NCBI RefSeq assembly: GCF_023278565.1
Contig: NC_064679.1
Location: 1,612,001 to 1,676,000, forward strand
DNA: 64,000 bases
From: Colletotrichum lupini
Lineage: Eukaryota; Ascomycota; Sordariomycetes; Glomerellales; Glomerellaceae
Direction of reading: 5' to 3'
Below are positions 12,401 to 24,807 of this stretch, one piece after another. The notes beneath the pieces are model-generated. The model made no database searches. It saw nothing but the letters and a program-made list of their open reading frames with translations, and was not told the DNA's origin. Each line of letters starts with the position of its first letter. Positions within the stretch are counted from its first letter, which is position 1. A program made the translations under genes and the position numbers.

Positions 12401-15400
12401 AGTAAGGGCGCACGGCAATTGTTGCTTCTCGGCGTCGTCTTGTCTCTCGGTGAGGGGTTGGTAGGGTTGTTGTGTCAGTGTGCCTATAATCAGAGAGCTC
12501 GTGAGTGGCTAGGCGAGAACGAGCTTGGCTGGTGAGGAGGTAGGTACTTTGAATCATCATGTCTTGAAGCCCGCGTTGAGGTGGACGCGCGAGGTTACGA
12601 AGTGTGGAAGCGTGGTTGAGCAACTCTCAGTCATCAACTACGTCAACCGTCTCGATATCTCGAAGACCCGCATGGGAGGGCCAAGCTCGCACGTTTGCGC
12701 ACGTTCCCTTGTCGCAACGCCCACCGTTCGATAGATGGCTAGAGAGACATCGCAAGTCTACTAACTTAGAGGATTTCGAAGAATGTGGTCTCGGGAGACA
12801 CTCATGGTGCGATATTAACAGTGAATCCATCTTTTCAAACTATGATTGGCAACCTGCTGAGTCCGGCTGAACATGCTGCGCTTCCAAACAGTCCGTGTTC
12901 AACTGGAACACTTTAGTCTCTAGGGTGTAGAAAGCAGCACCATCAACGTCACGATCGCGATTCTATGTAGATCGCCGCGTGGTTGTTATTCATCCCTTAC
13001 CGCCGAGAGATCTTCAAAACACATTGGACACAGCTAAGGCCGCCCTTGCCAGAGCCGGTGGCAAATACTCATGCCTGGATGGTTCCCATCGTCACGGCCC
13101 CGGGGTCCCGCCGTAGAGAGTCGCTTCGCACGGACGGGGCCGGCGATTCACGGCCGGGGACTTTATTGACGGAATAGAGGGGCAGAGGGTGGGAGCGAGA
13201 GGGGTTGAACACAGCAATTACCAGAAACTTGGAGTTATGCCGTCGCTACCGAACAAAACGATCAGCTTGGCACAGAGTCTCTGTCTCCAAGTCTCCAAGT
13301 GGCGAGTACTGAACATGGAAGACGCTTGATAAGATCTCAAGGTGTGGTGGACCGCATCAAGTCTGGATGCTACTATCTTTGGTGCATCAATTGTCACTCT
13401 AGGGCCCTAGAAGAACAATGCCCCCCTCGACTTCCAACTCTCACTCACTTTTCCCATCTCGACACTGACCACATTGCCCATTGCATCGTTTTCGTTCCGC
13501 GATTCTATAGTTCGCTGACTCGCCGTCCAATCAAGGCCTCAGATCGCTCACCCAACCAGCGACTCTGCCGTCTTAGCTCGGAGAGGGGGGACTCTTCGAT
13601 GACAGAAAGTCCCGATTGCACATGGCCGCCCCGATCTCCAAAGACATCACCGGCGCTCAAGAGGGCAACGACGTTTACCTAGTCCCGCCCATCCCTTCCG
13701 GCTTCTGCATCCGGTGTTGCGAGCTTATTAGCTTTTTGCCTTTCCAAGGAACTGGACGACAGGCCTTGTTTCGGGGAAAGATCTTCGGCGTGGCAGAGAA
13801 AGACACAAAGAGACTAGAAGGGGCCCACGGAAAGACATCAGCACGCGGTTGACTCCAAGTGAGACTAGCAGTATGTCTGCGAACGAGAGACACTTTGCCC
13901 GTTCCGTCTTACGTCGAGATCTTGAGAGTTCAGGTTATGGACGATGGATGGGAGAAAATGGGGCCCGCGACGTTCAAGGTGCCACACTCACCGCAAGCTA
14001 TTGGAGGCGTCGGCCAAACTCAACTACGGTACGAGAAAATCATCAGTGGATAGGCTCCATCGTTCGTCAGTAGCGCTTCCTATCGTGCCATATCGTGCCA
14101 TTGTCTCTGCCATGTCTCAGTCACTAGCCGCAAGGTTCGAGATCTACGATCCTTGAACACGCGAGGTCAGAACGGTGCACAAGATTGCCGAGTGATTAAC
14201 GTGCACCACAGAGATGCAAACGAACCGACGGGGCTATGATGGCTTCACTCTGGGAGCGTATAGCGAAGAGTGTTATCTCAAAATATTGTGATCTGTCTGC
14301 CAGCCTCATTCCCTAGACGCTCCAAGACATGTGGGTCAACCCACGCTTACACGTACGTCTGCCGTCACACGATAAGGGATATCCAGCACCAGCTCCAGCG
14401 TTCGAACGATGACAGCCTCACCATACCCGTACCTGAAGACCTTCTCTGCGTCTACCTAAACCCTCGAGCGTTTCTGAACCCTACTCGCCTATGCACAGCC
14501 CCCTCTGACAGCCGCCGTCTGATGTTTTCCAACAGCGCCATGAGGTCAAGAACCCGAGCCGCTTCCGAGCCCCGTGTCAGCCATTCCCGCAGCGACCCCT
14601 CCAGGGCTGACCAATGGAAAGCCACAGAGATAGGCATCCCGAGGGTAAGGTATCGTATGGCATTGACCATAAGTTGAAGCCGGCCGGGAATGAGAAGCTG
14701 AAAAGGCCGCCTTGACGATCATACTGCGGTGGCTTGCGTGGCTGGGGGCAGAAAGCTTCAAGGCAATGGATGTGGACGGGGCGGTGGCTTGAACCACAGA
14801 GCTACACACGTTTTGATAGTTTTTTGATATTGGGGAGCACGGCAGTTCATCATCTGCCACAAAACGCCCCTCCCAGCAGTGCCACCTTACCGATATTTCG
14901 CTGAAGACGGCATATTGGAAAAGAAGGCCCGTGTTGGCGAGTATCTAACCTCTTCCAAGCATAGCCTCATGATGAAAGGGCCACACACCCCAAGCCGGCC
15001 CGCCCGCTGTCCACGTCGCTTGCCATTGTCAATAGTCTCGTATCCGTGCCCCGAGCTAAGACGATTCGTGGATCACGGGAAAGGGCCCCATCACCGAAAG
15101 AAATAACCCGACAGGGTCCCCTCTTTCTCTGTGTTTCCAAGTCCAAGTGGCTCGACACCAACTAAGCGAAGGACGGCGCACGGTGCCGCCTCTTCCTCTC
15201 TTAGTCTGTACCAAGCCTTGCTCATCGCACTAGACTAGGCTGGTTGGCACGGTTGTCTGTTGGCTTCTTGGGGTGGGGGCACGACGACTGGACGCCCTCT
15301 CTGGCACCTTGGGCGTCTTGGGAAAAGGGACCGGGAGCAGTCGGTTTCTCTAGCGGGCGTCGAATGATCTAAGCGCTTCCGCGCCGGCTGGCGGGCGGCT

Positions 15401-18400
15401 TTTGTTGCGAGCGGCCCCCCCGCGTCGAGAGACGGCGTTGAAGGAGCTTCTTCCCCACTCCGCGGTACCCACTCCGTGCGGCCGGAGAGGGCGGAGCCAC
15501 ACCCAAATGGCTGGGAAGAGATGAGGGATGGTGTTGATGATGTGGCTCAGGCAAAGCCGTTTGCGGTCACACGGGAACTTACCGTACTGTTCTACACACC
15601 AGTCGCCAAAAGGTGTGAAGGCCACAGAGGTCTAGGCCTGCCTTCATAGACACACGAGACAGAGAATCACTTGCTATGGGCGGGGGGATGGGACGCTAGC
15701 TTTGGTTCCGTGTGTGTGTCACTGGCTGCGGCGCCAAGAAATGAAGGTGCTTTGGCATCGGGCGTCATCAAGATGGGTTCGGGGACGGGGAGCCATCATC
15801 ATGGGAGGGAGGACGGAGCGATGCACGGAGAAAACAACATCTGCAGGAGCCTGGAAGGTATCTCGATGCCTGCGAAAGGTGGTATAGCACGATGGGTGAT
15901 AGCATATTGGCTCTCGTATGAGCCGTTGAAGCTGTTAGAGAAGGCCACTGTGGGACTATAGTAGGCAGCGTGGTTGCTTAAGATCGACCCCGAGTTTGCT
16001 TTGTAAGTGCCGTCTGGTGTTTCTGTGAGGCGGACAAATCGTTTCTGGCACACCATCTTAAAATGATGCGACAGTTGGCTGGAGTAAGTGTCTGGAGCCG
16101 CGAGGTGAGCAGTGCACTTTCACACTTCTGGGAGACTTTCCTCCCCTCTTTACGCAAGAGGAAGGGCAAAGCTTGGGATGGACTTGGATAGACCTTGATG
16201 TACGTGGCCGGTCTCATGAACTATGGAGAGGATGACGACGTTCGTTCCCATCCGCTTGGATGTGGCTTGAGAAGAGGACCCCTATGCCCTGCCAATATGT
16301 CGTAAGGGCTGTTAAGGAGAGGCGGCGTTGGCACGGACCGCAGATATTCACACAAATCCCCATACCATGACGCCAGACGCAGAGGCCACGAGTCTGAGAG
16401 CCTCATTTGAGTCATCAAGCAGCAGTATTTCCACTATTATGGCCGAGAACCATACCGTTGGTGAACCGCGGGATCCTGCAAGCGCACGGCGACCTATTGT
16501 GGTCAATCGTGCTCACGGCAGGTCGTCATCTGCCATCAAGGGCCGTGATTGACTTTCAGGAACCATCACGTTCGACGTGAACTCTGGCACAAAATGTATT
16601 GAATGGCAGGGTCCTTTTCCCCGTGCACGCGTCGAGGAGAAGAGTTTGGGCCACCATGACTCGTCTCGTCATGGTGCGCTTCTTGCGCTTCGCTAGGACC
16701 ACGCCGCCACGGCGTGGTCATATCCGACGGTTAGTGTGTCACGGAGTGAGGGTATCCAAACTCTGTTCTCTCATTGCTCGAAGTTAATGATGGTGAGATG
16801 GAATTATGAGATGGATTGAGTTGTAGATGGTGGCAGATGCTTTTGCTTTCTTGCAAGCACGCGTTCGTCGCGGAAGGCGCCGAAGTCGCGTGTTTGTAGA
16901 TTTAGGAGGGTGATGGTGTTTGGCTTGGCATGGTCTTGAGCGCAAGCAACGGGAAAGTTTACACTTTGTTATGAAAGACATGTTGGTCGTATGTTAATGT
17001 TGCTGTTGCCCCTTTGGCCACGATCCCTTGATGAGCGGTCGCATCCGTTACGTCCTGGCTTTCTCGCGGCGTGATAAACGCGTGATGTTAACACTAGCGG
17101 CGTCTAGGTAAGGTGAGAGAAGTTGAGAACATGTTATGGGCCCCGAGATTCTGCAGGGAGAGGAAACGATCGCGATGGAGCCGCGATGGTTCGGCGATGG
17201 TATCGTTTCGTTTGGTGAGAAACTGACTCGTTCGCCCGGCGCCGGTTCGTGAGATCTATCTAGGTTCCTGATCGCGGCGCAGCCAGAGACGGCGTTGCGA
17301 AGCGTCGCAACAGACCTCGTGGCATAGTTTTCCGCTTCACCCGCTTCATCCGTTTGCAGCGGTCGGAAAAAAGGTTACACCATGGACGATGGAACCTCAG
17401 CCTGCGGGCGTCTTTGTCAGCGTGGTAGCAAGCGCACTCTGAAAGTTTGGCTTTCTGGTTTGGGTGTAGGTAGGGAAGATGGCAGATGAGAAACATCGTT
17501 TTCGGAAATCCGAGAAGGAAAAATTGCTATGGCGGTGGTGGTGGCTGACCTTAACCTCCTCCCGCGTCCGTCAACTCCACCGCCATCCAGGTTTTTACGG
17601 CCGGTCGGAGTCGGGTAAGCTTTTTAGTGGGAACTGGGGCTCTCCATACCGACGTCAAAAGGCTCGCGGTCTACGGCCTTGCTCCGTGCTCGTTCGGCAC
17701 GATGGCCGGCGTTCGGTTGGAAGTTTCGTGTGAAACGTGACCGTCGAGGATAGGGACTCCCGTTCTCTGTTGAATCTTCTTTTGACTTTGAGGTCATCGT
17801 CCAGGAGCGACCTCGGACAATAGACAGGGCTGGCTGTCCTCGTGATGAGCTTTTGGGAGACTTCGGCCCACAAGGCCGAAATAGGAGAATCTCGGGAGAG
17901 AGAAAGACAGAAGATGGGGACTCCGCGGAATAAGGTTGAGTTTTCTCTTCCCACACTTGAGATAGCTTCCGCAGTGTTGAGACATTGACAGGTTGCTGGG
18001 GGTCCTTTTTGAGTTATCATGCACTTCTTCTAGAACAGGGTCCGGTAGCAGGACCCGGCGAGGTCAAGGATAGATGCCTTTGAGTTGCGAGAATGGGTTC
18101 TGGGAGGTCAGGCTGGTTCGAAACATCCCGTCGTGGTCTGTCTCTTACAATGACATATTTGTCTTCGAGGTAGGCAGGGCTTGTTCGTGAGGTTTGTCGG
18201 GAGCTTCGGTGTTTCTGCGACGTACGGGAGCCATAGCTGATACTCGTTTGCGACTCCTTCCGGCGGCCATGGGATGAATCTCTTACCCGTCTCATTGATT
18301 TCTTATTTGTTTTGAGATGAGGATGAACTCAAGGTCTGGACGAAGCAGACCAGATGGACCAAAAGGGTTTGTGTTATCGTTATTTACATACCATTCCATC

Positions 18401-18844
18401 TTTCGATCTATCGTCGCGGACGTCGGAAGTGTCAGAAGAGACCAAAAAGGGAGTTGCGATGTCGGATGCTCGATTTACGTAGGGCTGGCCGCATTGATAC
18501 CATCTTTCAGCAAACATGAAACCATTATTATTACGATTTCAGAACCATGAGCTTAAGTCAATCAAGCATTTCTTGGAAAAAGCGACGAAGAGGTGTTCAT
18601 GAAAGAAATAACACGGTAAACCTGATTACTTGCACCATGAATAAGCACGCAGTAACATCTGCGAATAAGCCTCCTCATCAAACCTTCGAATTGTTTCCTT
18701 GATTCCCTACGGACATCCTCTTTTCTCGGATCCGGATTGTCAGGCACAGGTTCTTGACGTCCACCGTGCGCGGCCATACAACCTTATCTTCTTCCATCTC
18801 GTCTGTTCAAAACTTTGGCATCATGCCCTTGACGAGGCGGTCGC
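6425..18844. other. 12.4-kb region without a recognisable gene
   Basis: I read both strands and found no domain, no convincing exon chain, no tRNA and no rRNA. It contains homopolymers (a 22-A run at 7956-7977, T runs near 6960-6985 and 7825) and short repeats such as the GGCATGGCA/CAGCACAGCA stretch near 9290-9325. Base composition is ordinary and there is no CpA/TpG loss, so it is not RIP-treated transposon DNA. It could hold kinase 3' sequence, unannotated non-coding transcripts or regulatory DNA. Confidence 0.5.
7956..7977. repeat. poly-A homopolymer, 22 nt
   Basis: An uninterrupted run of 22 A in the gene-free region. No LINE or SINE body is visible upstream of it, so I read it as a simple homopolymer. 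Its length may be imprecise in an assembly. Confidence 0.8.
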
Positions 18845-19737
18845 CTAATCACTTGGCTTGATCGGACCCCCAGGCACCGGGGACTGGGTCACCACGGGCC
18901 TGCCTGGGGCCGGCTTGTCCGGAACGAGGGGTCCACCGGGGGTGGGTTTGTCTGGGATGATGGGACCGACAATGACATCCTCGTTGCAGCCTTTGAGCGC
19001 CGCGATGATTGCTTGGTCCAGGTTCCAAATCTCAAAGGGCGGGGTGTTGCTGTAGATGAGAAGGAGACTCGTGAGAGTTGCGCGGAGACTAATTAGATCA
19101 GATGGCTTGCAAGAGCCAATCTCGAAAATTTGACGCTTCGTATTCGTGGTTGGGCTGAATATGGTCGTTGCTTCGCCCAGGGTGATGGTGTCTACTTCCA
19201 CTCCCTTGCTCGCGAGGATGTCGGCCATGTGTAGGAGGACCATATAAGTTCCGAAAGAGGGTTTGGTCCCATGAACAATGGGCTTCAAGAGAGTGAAGTA
19301 TGTTTCTTTGAGGGTATTGAGATCTTCCGCGCGCTCAGCCAAAGCTTGCGATAGTCTCATAGGAGTGTCTAGGTCATTCTCATGTTATCAACTTAGGCAC
19401 CGAAAACGGCCGTGGTCGTAGTACGTACCTGACGAAGACAGTTCGCGCTCGAGAAAAGGCCCGTCAAGCTGTGTAGGAAGTTAGGAAGATTCAGACTGAC
19501 ATCAGGGGCACCTCAAAGTGGGCATGATCAAGCATAGAGAGGGACTTTTCTTACATCACGCTTACCAGGCTTGACTTCCGGGCTGTCAGTAGGAGGAAGC
19601 AGGATGGGGCCAACTGGGTTAGGTGAGGTAGCTCCTCCACCAGGGACGAGAATTGTAGAGCCACCTCCTATTGCGAATTGAGGCGCGGCGTTGCTCATGG
19701 CCAAGAGGCTAAGCAAAACTATGGCGTAAGACGCCAT
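18845..19737 (-). CDS. secreted protein with proline-rich repeat tail, family not recognised
   Basis: Three exons on the minus strand: 19737-19555, 19468-19429 and 19368-18845. Introns are 86 nt (GTAAGA..CACAG, with CTAAC) and 60 nt (GTACGT..CTAG). All phases agree and give 248 aa. ATG 19737 begins a clear signal peptide of about 18 residues ending SNAA. Next comes a Gly/Pro-rich segment with a Lys-Arg site (GKRD) that could be a processing point. A helical, hydrophobic central domain of about 140 residues follows. The tail carries three to four imperfect repeats of about 11 residues with the theme GPxxPDKPxPG. The layout recalls fungal cell-wall or hydrophobic-surface-binding proteins, but I cannot assign a family. 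Extracellular or wall location is inferred from the signal peptide. Confidence 0.75.
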
Positions 19738-20371
19738 GATAAGCACTAATAAGGATTTTCAGATGGGTTCTATCATATCATTGCAATAAGTACCTACTTA
19801 GTACTCTGCTAGGAGCAGCAAACAGGCGATAGTGGGGTTTTATAGGCAAAAAACCCCATCAAAAGGAATGTAGAAACGTCTCCTTGCGATTCACAACGGA
19901 GTCAAAGAAGTTAGCCCATGTGCTAAATATATGCATGTTATTGGGCAGTTAATAAGAGAGCATAGCGGGAAAAGTGAAGCTGCAAGTGCCATTTATCCAA
20001 ACACTTAGAATCTGATACACGCTATTGAGCCATTTTAGCCGAATTTATAAACTGCTGCCAGATCACACGGATAAGTTGAATATCTGAATTGTGGCTGAGC
20101 TATCAGCTATCAAGAGACATTACTTTGGGATTACGGAATCGCATGTCCGCGAGCAATTGAATAATGGATATTTGGGTGATGAAGCCTCAAAGGTTGGCAG
20201 CACCAGTGACTCGTATACACGTTCAAATAATCCTTGATGCGCCAGGGACGTGAAGCTCCTTGATCAAGAAGGATTAGAAAAGACCAGTCGCTTCCCATCA
20301 CACATCGAGGCCATGTGTGGCAAACACGAGGCCTGGTAGAAACCTCCATTCTGATTCAAAGTAAGAACAAC

Positions 20372-22519
20372 TTAAATAAAGGAGCCCATTGGCCCAATGC
20401 CTGGCGGAGCATCGCCTCCCAAGATCGCATCGATGGCGTTGAGATCGCCGGGGTCAAAGAATTCAAAAACATCAAAACCTGCGGGCCCCTCGAAGAGGGA
20501 AGGGTCAAAGACGGGCATAGTATCACTATTTGGCGGGCAGTTTCCGTCATCAACATTGCTGATGCCTACAGCAGGCGCGTCATGTGATACTGTTTGGTCC
20601 TGCCGAGGAGTATTTGGCGCATTTGTTGAGCCGGACCCGTTTTGCTCATTCATGGCGTTGGTGCAGACTTGGTCTATCTCTTGGATCACTTGTTCCGCTA
20701 AATCGACCATGACCTGGGCACACCTGAACATGCTGCTCATTCCACGTAGTGTCTTGCAGGTTGACTGGAGCTGTCGTCGCGATCTCGCTGTCAACATTGG
20801 CACTTTGGATGATCGTATTTCTCGATATGCGACCCGCAGGGATAGAGATACGGCGTATGGTACGAAAGTCATGTGCGATACCGTGTTGCCGAAGTCCTCA
20901 ATGATGGTTGTGATCTTCATAGCGGAGAGAGCTTGTCGGTTGAGTGCCAGCGAAAGGTGCTCAGATCTTGTTGAACCAACGGGAATCCGGCATGATAGTA
21001 TGCCAATGCCATGATAAAGAAGTTCCATGGAAGCTGTGACACAATCAGCTTCATCCAAGACACCTTGAAGTTGGACTAGACTTACCCAACAAACGAGATT
21101 CAACACCGAGAGCCTTTGACTTTTCGACGAGGCTATCAAAGCTTGGGAAATCCTCCATGACAACGCAGCCTGTGTTCTTTGCTGCCGGGCGATACAGGTC
21201 GATGATGCACCCGAGCAAGACCACAATCTCGAGAAACAGCCGGAAGCAGTGATCTTGCTCTCGAATACACTCCACCATGTCGCGCCCCAGATCTCTTTCG
21301 TGTATCATCACCGGCCGCCCATGGAAAGCGGCGTTGAGCTGGTCCATGGCCCAAACACAACAGAAAAGCCGGGTCAAATAGGCCGGATCCTCCGACCTGG
21401 CCGGCGGATTCTGGAGGTGAAGTCCCACAGTTGGGGCATTACTTACGGCCTGTGCCGCTAGCTCGGCAGACAGATGGCGGTCTGACGAGAAGTGAGTGTA
21501 CAGGGAGAGAATCACCATTATGGCGACGGCTTGGACTCGGTCCTTGATAAGGCCGAGGGTGAGTGCTTTCCGGATGGCAGAGGAAAGGCGGAGGGCGAAT
21601 TCTGAGTAGCTCAAGACGGCCGACGAGCCTTGCCCGAGTGTCAAGTAGGGTCTGGCGCTCGGATTTGAGCCGGCAGCTAGGCATATGGCTTGTCTGCAGA
21701 GAACCTGGGATATTGTTGATGTTGGCGCCCGGAGTATGTCGAGGTTCATGACGGGTAGAATCCGGTGAACATCTCGAATGTAGATCTTTTCGAGGTGTTC
21801 ATAATACTCCTTTTCCGGCAACACAGCGAGAAATTGGTGTGCTTCATAGTCTATCGAGACTGCCGATGCAAGTTCTGGTGTGAGGCTATCACCGTTGTTT
21901 CTACGAGAATACCACACGCCGACGGCGTTGGATTCGGCATGACCACGACTGGTTGCTGGACTATCGGCTAGGAATGCACCCTCTGGATTCAAGTCACCTA
22001 CAAACCTGTCGTCATTGTGGTTCGAGTTGGGATCTGTTGGTTGGGCCTTGTCTTCAGGAGTTGAGATATGAGTCGTTGAGTCTGTCGCTTGAACTGCTGG
22101 GCTCTCAATGGGAACCACTGCTGTCCCGACCGAAGGTACTCGGCCATGAGCAGGAGTTCCCGCGTTGTTATTGTTGAGTCGTATGAGTCCTCTCCGAGGA
22201 TGTGCGTGACTGGAACGACTCCGAGGCTGCTCAACTGGAAACGTCGAGTTCTGGGCAGGAGGCTCCGAGTATGCAACATGATTCGAGTCGGCTGTCTGAT
22301 CATCATCGCCGGCATCGCCATCATCGCCATCATCGCCGCCAACGATCTCTCCACCCGAACCACTGTCCGTCTCTATAGTTGGCCTATGATGAAGAGACGG
22401 ATCTATTGGCGTTACGGCCACATCATCCGGCGAACCATCCTCGGCGGAAGTGGCCGGTCCTGATGGATGGCCCCGTTTCCTCCAGTGAACGCCGTGCGGA
22501 GGCGGAGACTCCCCTTCGC
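20372..22519 (-). CDS. fungal-specific transcription factor, N-terminus unresolved
   Basis: The C-terminal 660 codons are clear: exons 22519(approximate)-21086 and 21033-20372, separated by a 52-nt intron (GTAAGT..CACAG) whose phases match. The middle of the protein matches the fungal-specific transcription factor domain (PF04082 type). It has the arrangement EYYEHLEKIY, then IRDVHRILPVM, then an aromatic RLFCCVWAMDQ segment and a GRPVMI segment. The N-terminal part is low-complexity (Asp/Ser/Pro-rich). The first ATG in this frame lies inside the domain, so an upstream exon must supply the start; TAG at 22521-22520 is a plausible acceptor. A zinc-cluster-like exon lies upstream but looks damaged (separate entry). 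It could regulate nearby secreted proteins or the metabolite genes; nothing in the sequence decides this. Confidence 0.78.
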
Positions 22520-22716
22520 CTAGTGGATGAACACATCGTTTCTATACATCCGTCAATAATCTGTTCTTCAACCAGAAAGGGAAGGTATCGCGGCGAGACC
22601 GCACTCCGATTGGTCACCAATCAGGCATCCCGAATGGCACCCAGCAAGGACCAAGGTCCAAGTCTGTCTCTCTTACGACTTCAACTGCAGGGGAACGGGG
22701 AAGATGATTGACTCAC

Positions 22717-22807
22717 TTTTCGTCTACGACAAGTATCACGCATGTAACGCAATTTTACGCTTTTGAACGGGAATGTTCGTGGTGTTGACAAACTTAAGCT
22801 TGAGCAT
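22717..22807 (-). pseudogene. damaged zinc-cluster (Zn2Cys6) exon remnant
   Basis: On the minus strand, just upstream of the transcription factor, the sequence encodes RDTCRRRK directly followed by a GTGAGT donor. That is the usual intron position in Zn2Cys6 exons (CxxCRRRK, then xKC). The residue that should be the first cysteine reads Arg in this frame. The frame entering from ATG 22807 carries the basic stretch QKRKIALHA and stops at the same place, as if one base were missing. After a possible acceptor at 22685-22684 the text reads LKS then stop, so the next cysteine is missing too. I see no splice arrangement that restores an intact cluster. Confidence 0.45.
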
Positions 22808-23188
22808 TCTGTTGGCGTGAAGATGAAGACCTCGCGGGCTTGGGTTTGTGTGGCGGCGGTTCACAACACATCGACTGGCGGGGCTGCCGGCATTACGGCG
22901 ATCGGACCAGCCCAAAACGGAAAGGCCGATGACGTACCGCTGAAGACCAGTTCGTCTCCAAGATCACACACACATGAATTATTGCGTCTACGTCTAGATC
23001 TCTCCTAGGCAATGTTTGGTATGTTCCGATCGTGGTAAGCTTATCTTAATTAAAGAATTGTGATGGTGCAAGCATATTGCTAAGTGTTTGCTGAGTATGT
23101 GTCGGATTTTACTCAAGGCCCCTAAAGCTATCCAGAATCACGCAAACATGGGCCAAATATTTCCCAAAAGTTTATCAACGCTGATTCT

Positions 23189-23558
23189 CTACAAACACTG
23201 AACCGGAATGTCAGTACTCATCTTATATCATCCCCGAAAATTTGAAAGGTACTTACGCAGCCCTCGAAACCACCTTCGCCACAAGGGGTATCCTCCGCTA
23301 ACATGCAGTCTCCTCTCCAAGTGTGTCGGTCTCCTCCTTCTGCTGCACTGCAGCAAAAGGTATTTCGCTCCTAAGTAATAATGATAAAAATGAGTAAGGG
23401 CTCTTGCAGTCACACAATGTGCAGTGGTGCCATCATACCGGGTAAAGCGCTTTGCAGCTCAGATGATTAGCCTGTTTTCCATAGTCGGTACACCACCAGG
23501 CATTAGCCGAGCCCAAGAACAGGGCACTGGCGGAAAGGAGAACGGCGGTGAACTTCAT
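23189..23558 (-). CDS. small secreted cysteine-rich protein, effector-like
   Basis: Three exons: 23558-23439 (40 codons), 23370-23257 (38 codons) and 23197-23189 (Cys, Leu, stop). Introns are 68 nt (GTATGA..CTTAG) and 59 nt (GTAAGT, CTGAC branch, TTCAG). All are in phase 0 and give 80 aa. ATG 23558 starts a textbook signal peptide (MKFTAVLLSASALFLGSANA). The mature part of about 60 residues has eight cysteines: 23, 35, 46, 47, 62, 70, 78 and 79. The pattern is C-C-CC-C-C-CC, with two CC pairs. It differs from the hydrophobin pattern (C-CC-C-C-CC-C). I do not recognise a family. Size, signal peptide and an even cysteine count fit an apoplastic effector or antimicrobial peptide, which is inference. 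It lies 1 kb from a RIP-degraded retrotransposon, a common setting for such genes. Confidence 0.72.
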
Positions 23559-24597
23559 GATGTGCTACTGATGATGATGGAAATAGGTATGAAGAGGCTG
23601 GCCAGAGATTTCTGGTTTCAATTAAATACTTTACTTTTTACTTTATCACAGGATAAGGTAGAATTGCAGACGCCCCGCTGTTGACTAGTTCGTATGTAAT
23701 GACTTCGTGTGTCGCATGGACTTTCCAGGCCATGATTACAGTATTACTCGTGCTGCGCAGGTAAGATAGGGAGGCATCTGTCGATCTACTCTTCGTCTAC
23801 GCGAGGGGGTATACTGCATTACTCATGGCGTCTGACAAGCGTCCCGCCTCTGTCCGTGCCCAATTTATGTGTATCCTCTTACTAGGATTGCACCGAGTCA
23901 TATCTCGATCGAGAAGGATCAAACAAGATGGATTTGACAAACGTAAATAAATTGTTGTTGTCAGTGCCCTTCCGGAAGGAGGTTCGTAAGGGCAAATTAG
24001 GGGGACACAAGCAACAAAGGAGCAGGTCGGATATATATAATCACGTAAGGAGCACACGTCTATTCATGGGAGAGATTTCAGTAATTTGACCCCAACAGCC
24101 TGTCAGGTAGCCTCTGGGGGCGTCCACTCTACGCCACACGCATATTGACAGTCATCCCAAGTCGAAGTGAATACTAACTTACTCTGACCAGAAATGTCCT
24201 GAGGTCTTAGGTATAGAAATCAAGCCTGTACCGAGCGATATCTGGAAGAAGGCCATTGACCAAACCCACGTCATCACATGCTCGGAATTCCAAGTACTAT
24301 GTTCGCGATCAAATAAGGAGAAATCATCTGCGTCTATGAGGACTTGAAAACTGTGGTTGTGAGTGATTGGTCCCTCGTTTCCGGTAAAGATCTGTCGTGA
24401 AAGTCACAAGCCAGCGGAAATGAGGTCTTCGCAAGCGGCGAGTCCGTAAAGGTCCCACATAATGACCGAGAACACTCTATTTTACTTTCCCCTTCACCTA
24501 TAGGCTACGGCTGCCTTGTTGATCTTTGATTGTCTCTTGTCGGGGCTGGGCAGACTTGACCGGATTCGTTACAAAGGGCATGTCCTTTGATGAGATT
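23559..24597. other. intergenic region upstream of the small secreted protein gene
   Basis: The minus-strand promoter of the small cysteine-rich gene should lie here; an ATTAAATA stretch is near 23620. A short frame open on the minus strand (24602-24498) runs into the retrotransposon target site and is discussed as a possible interrupted gene. Otherwise I see nothing. Confidence 0.5.
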
Positions 24598-24602
24598 GAT
24601 AG

Positions 24603-24807
24603 TATTAGTATCCCTATTACAGGGTAGTTGGTTCGAACCGTAGTTGACGAAGAGATTAATTAAACTATATGAATATCTGCGTAATAAGTATAAAAAGGAG
24701 GTTCTAACCGTAGGTTAGGCTAGCTATGATAATCGTAAATAGGGCCCCTAATTAGCCCCTATATAGTTAGCTATATGCCGCAGTCGAATTAGACTTCTAA
24801 TTTAATA
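24603..24807 (-). repeat. LTR (left copy)
   Basis: 205 bp, matching 31432-31636 base for base apart from mostly C-to-T and G-to-A differences. With the element read on the minus strand this is the 3' LTR. It contains GGTTCGAACC (24630-24639), which resembles a tRNA B box but occurs in all LTR copies in full or mutated form. Confidence 0.93.

Noticed and set aside
20397..21014. 205-codon frame antisense to the transcription factor
   Set aside because: Lies wholly opposite a conserved coding exon and has no domain of its own.
24630..24639. GGTTCGAACC, resembling a tRNA B box
   Set aside because: Part of the 205-bp LTR and present in mutated form in the other copies; no A box or clover-leaf around it.
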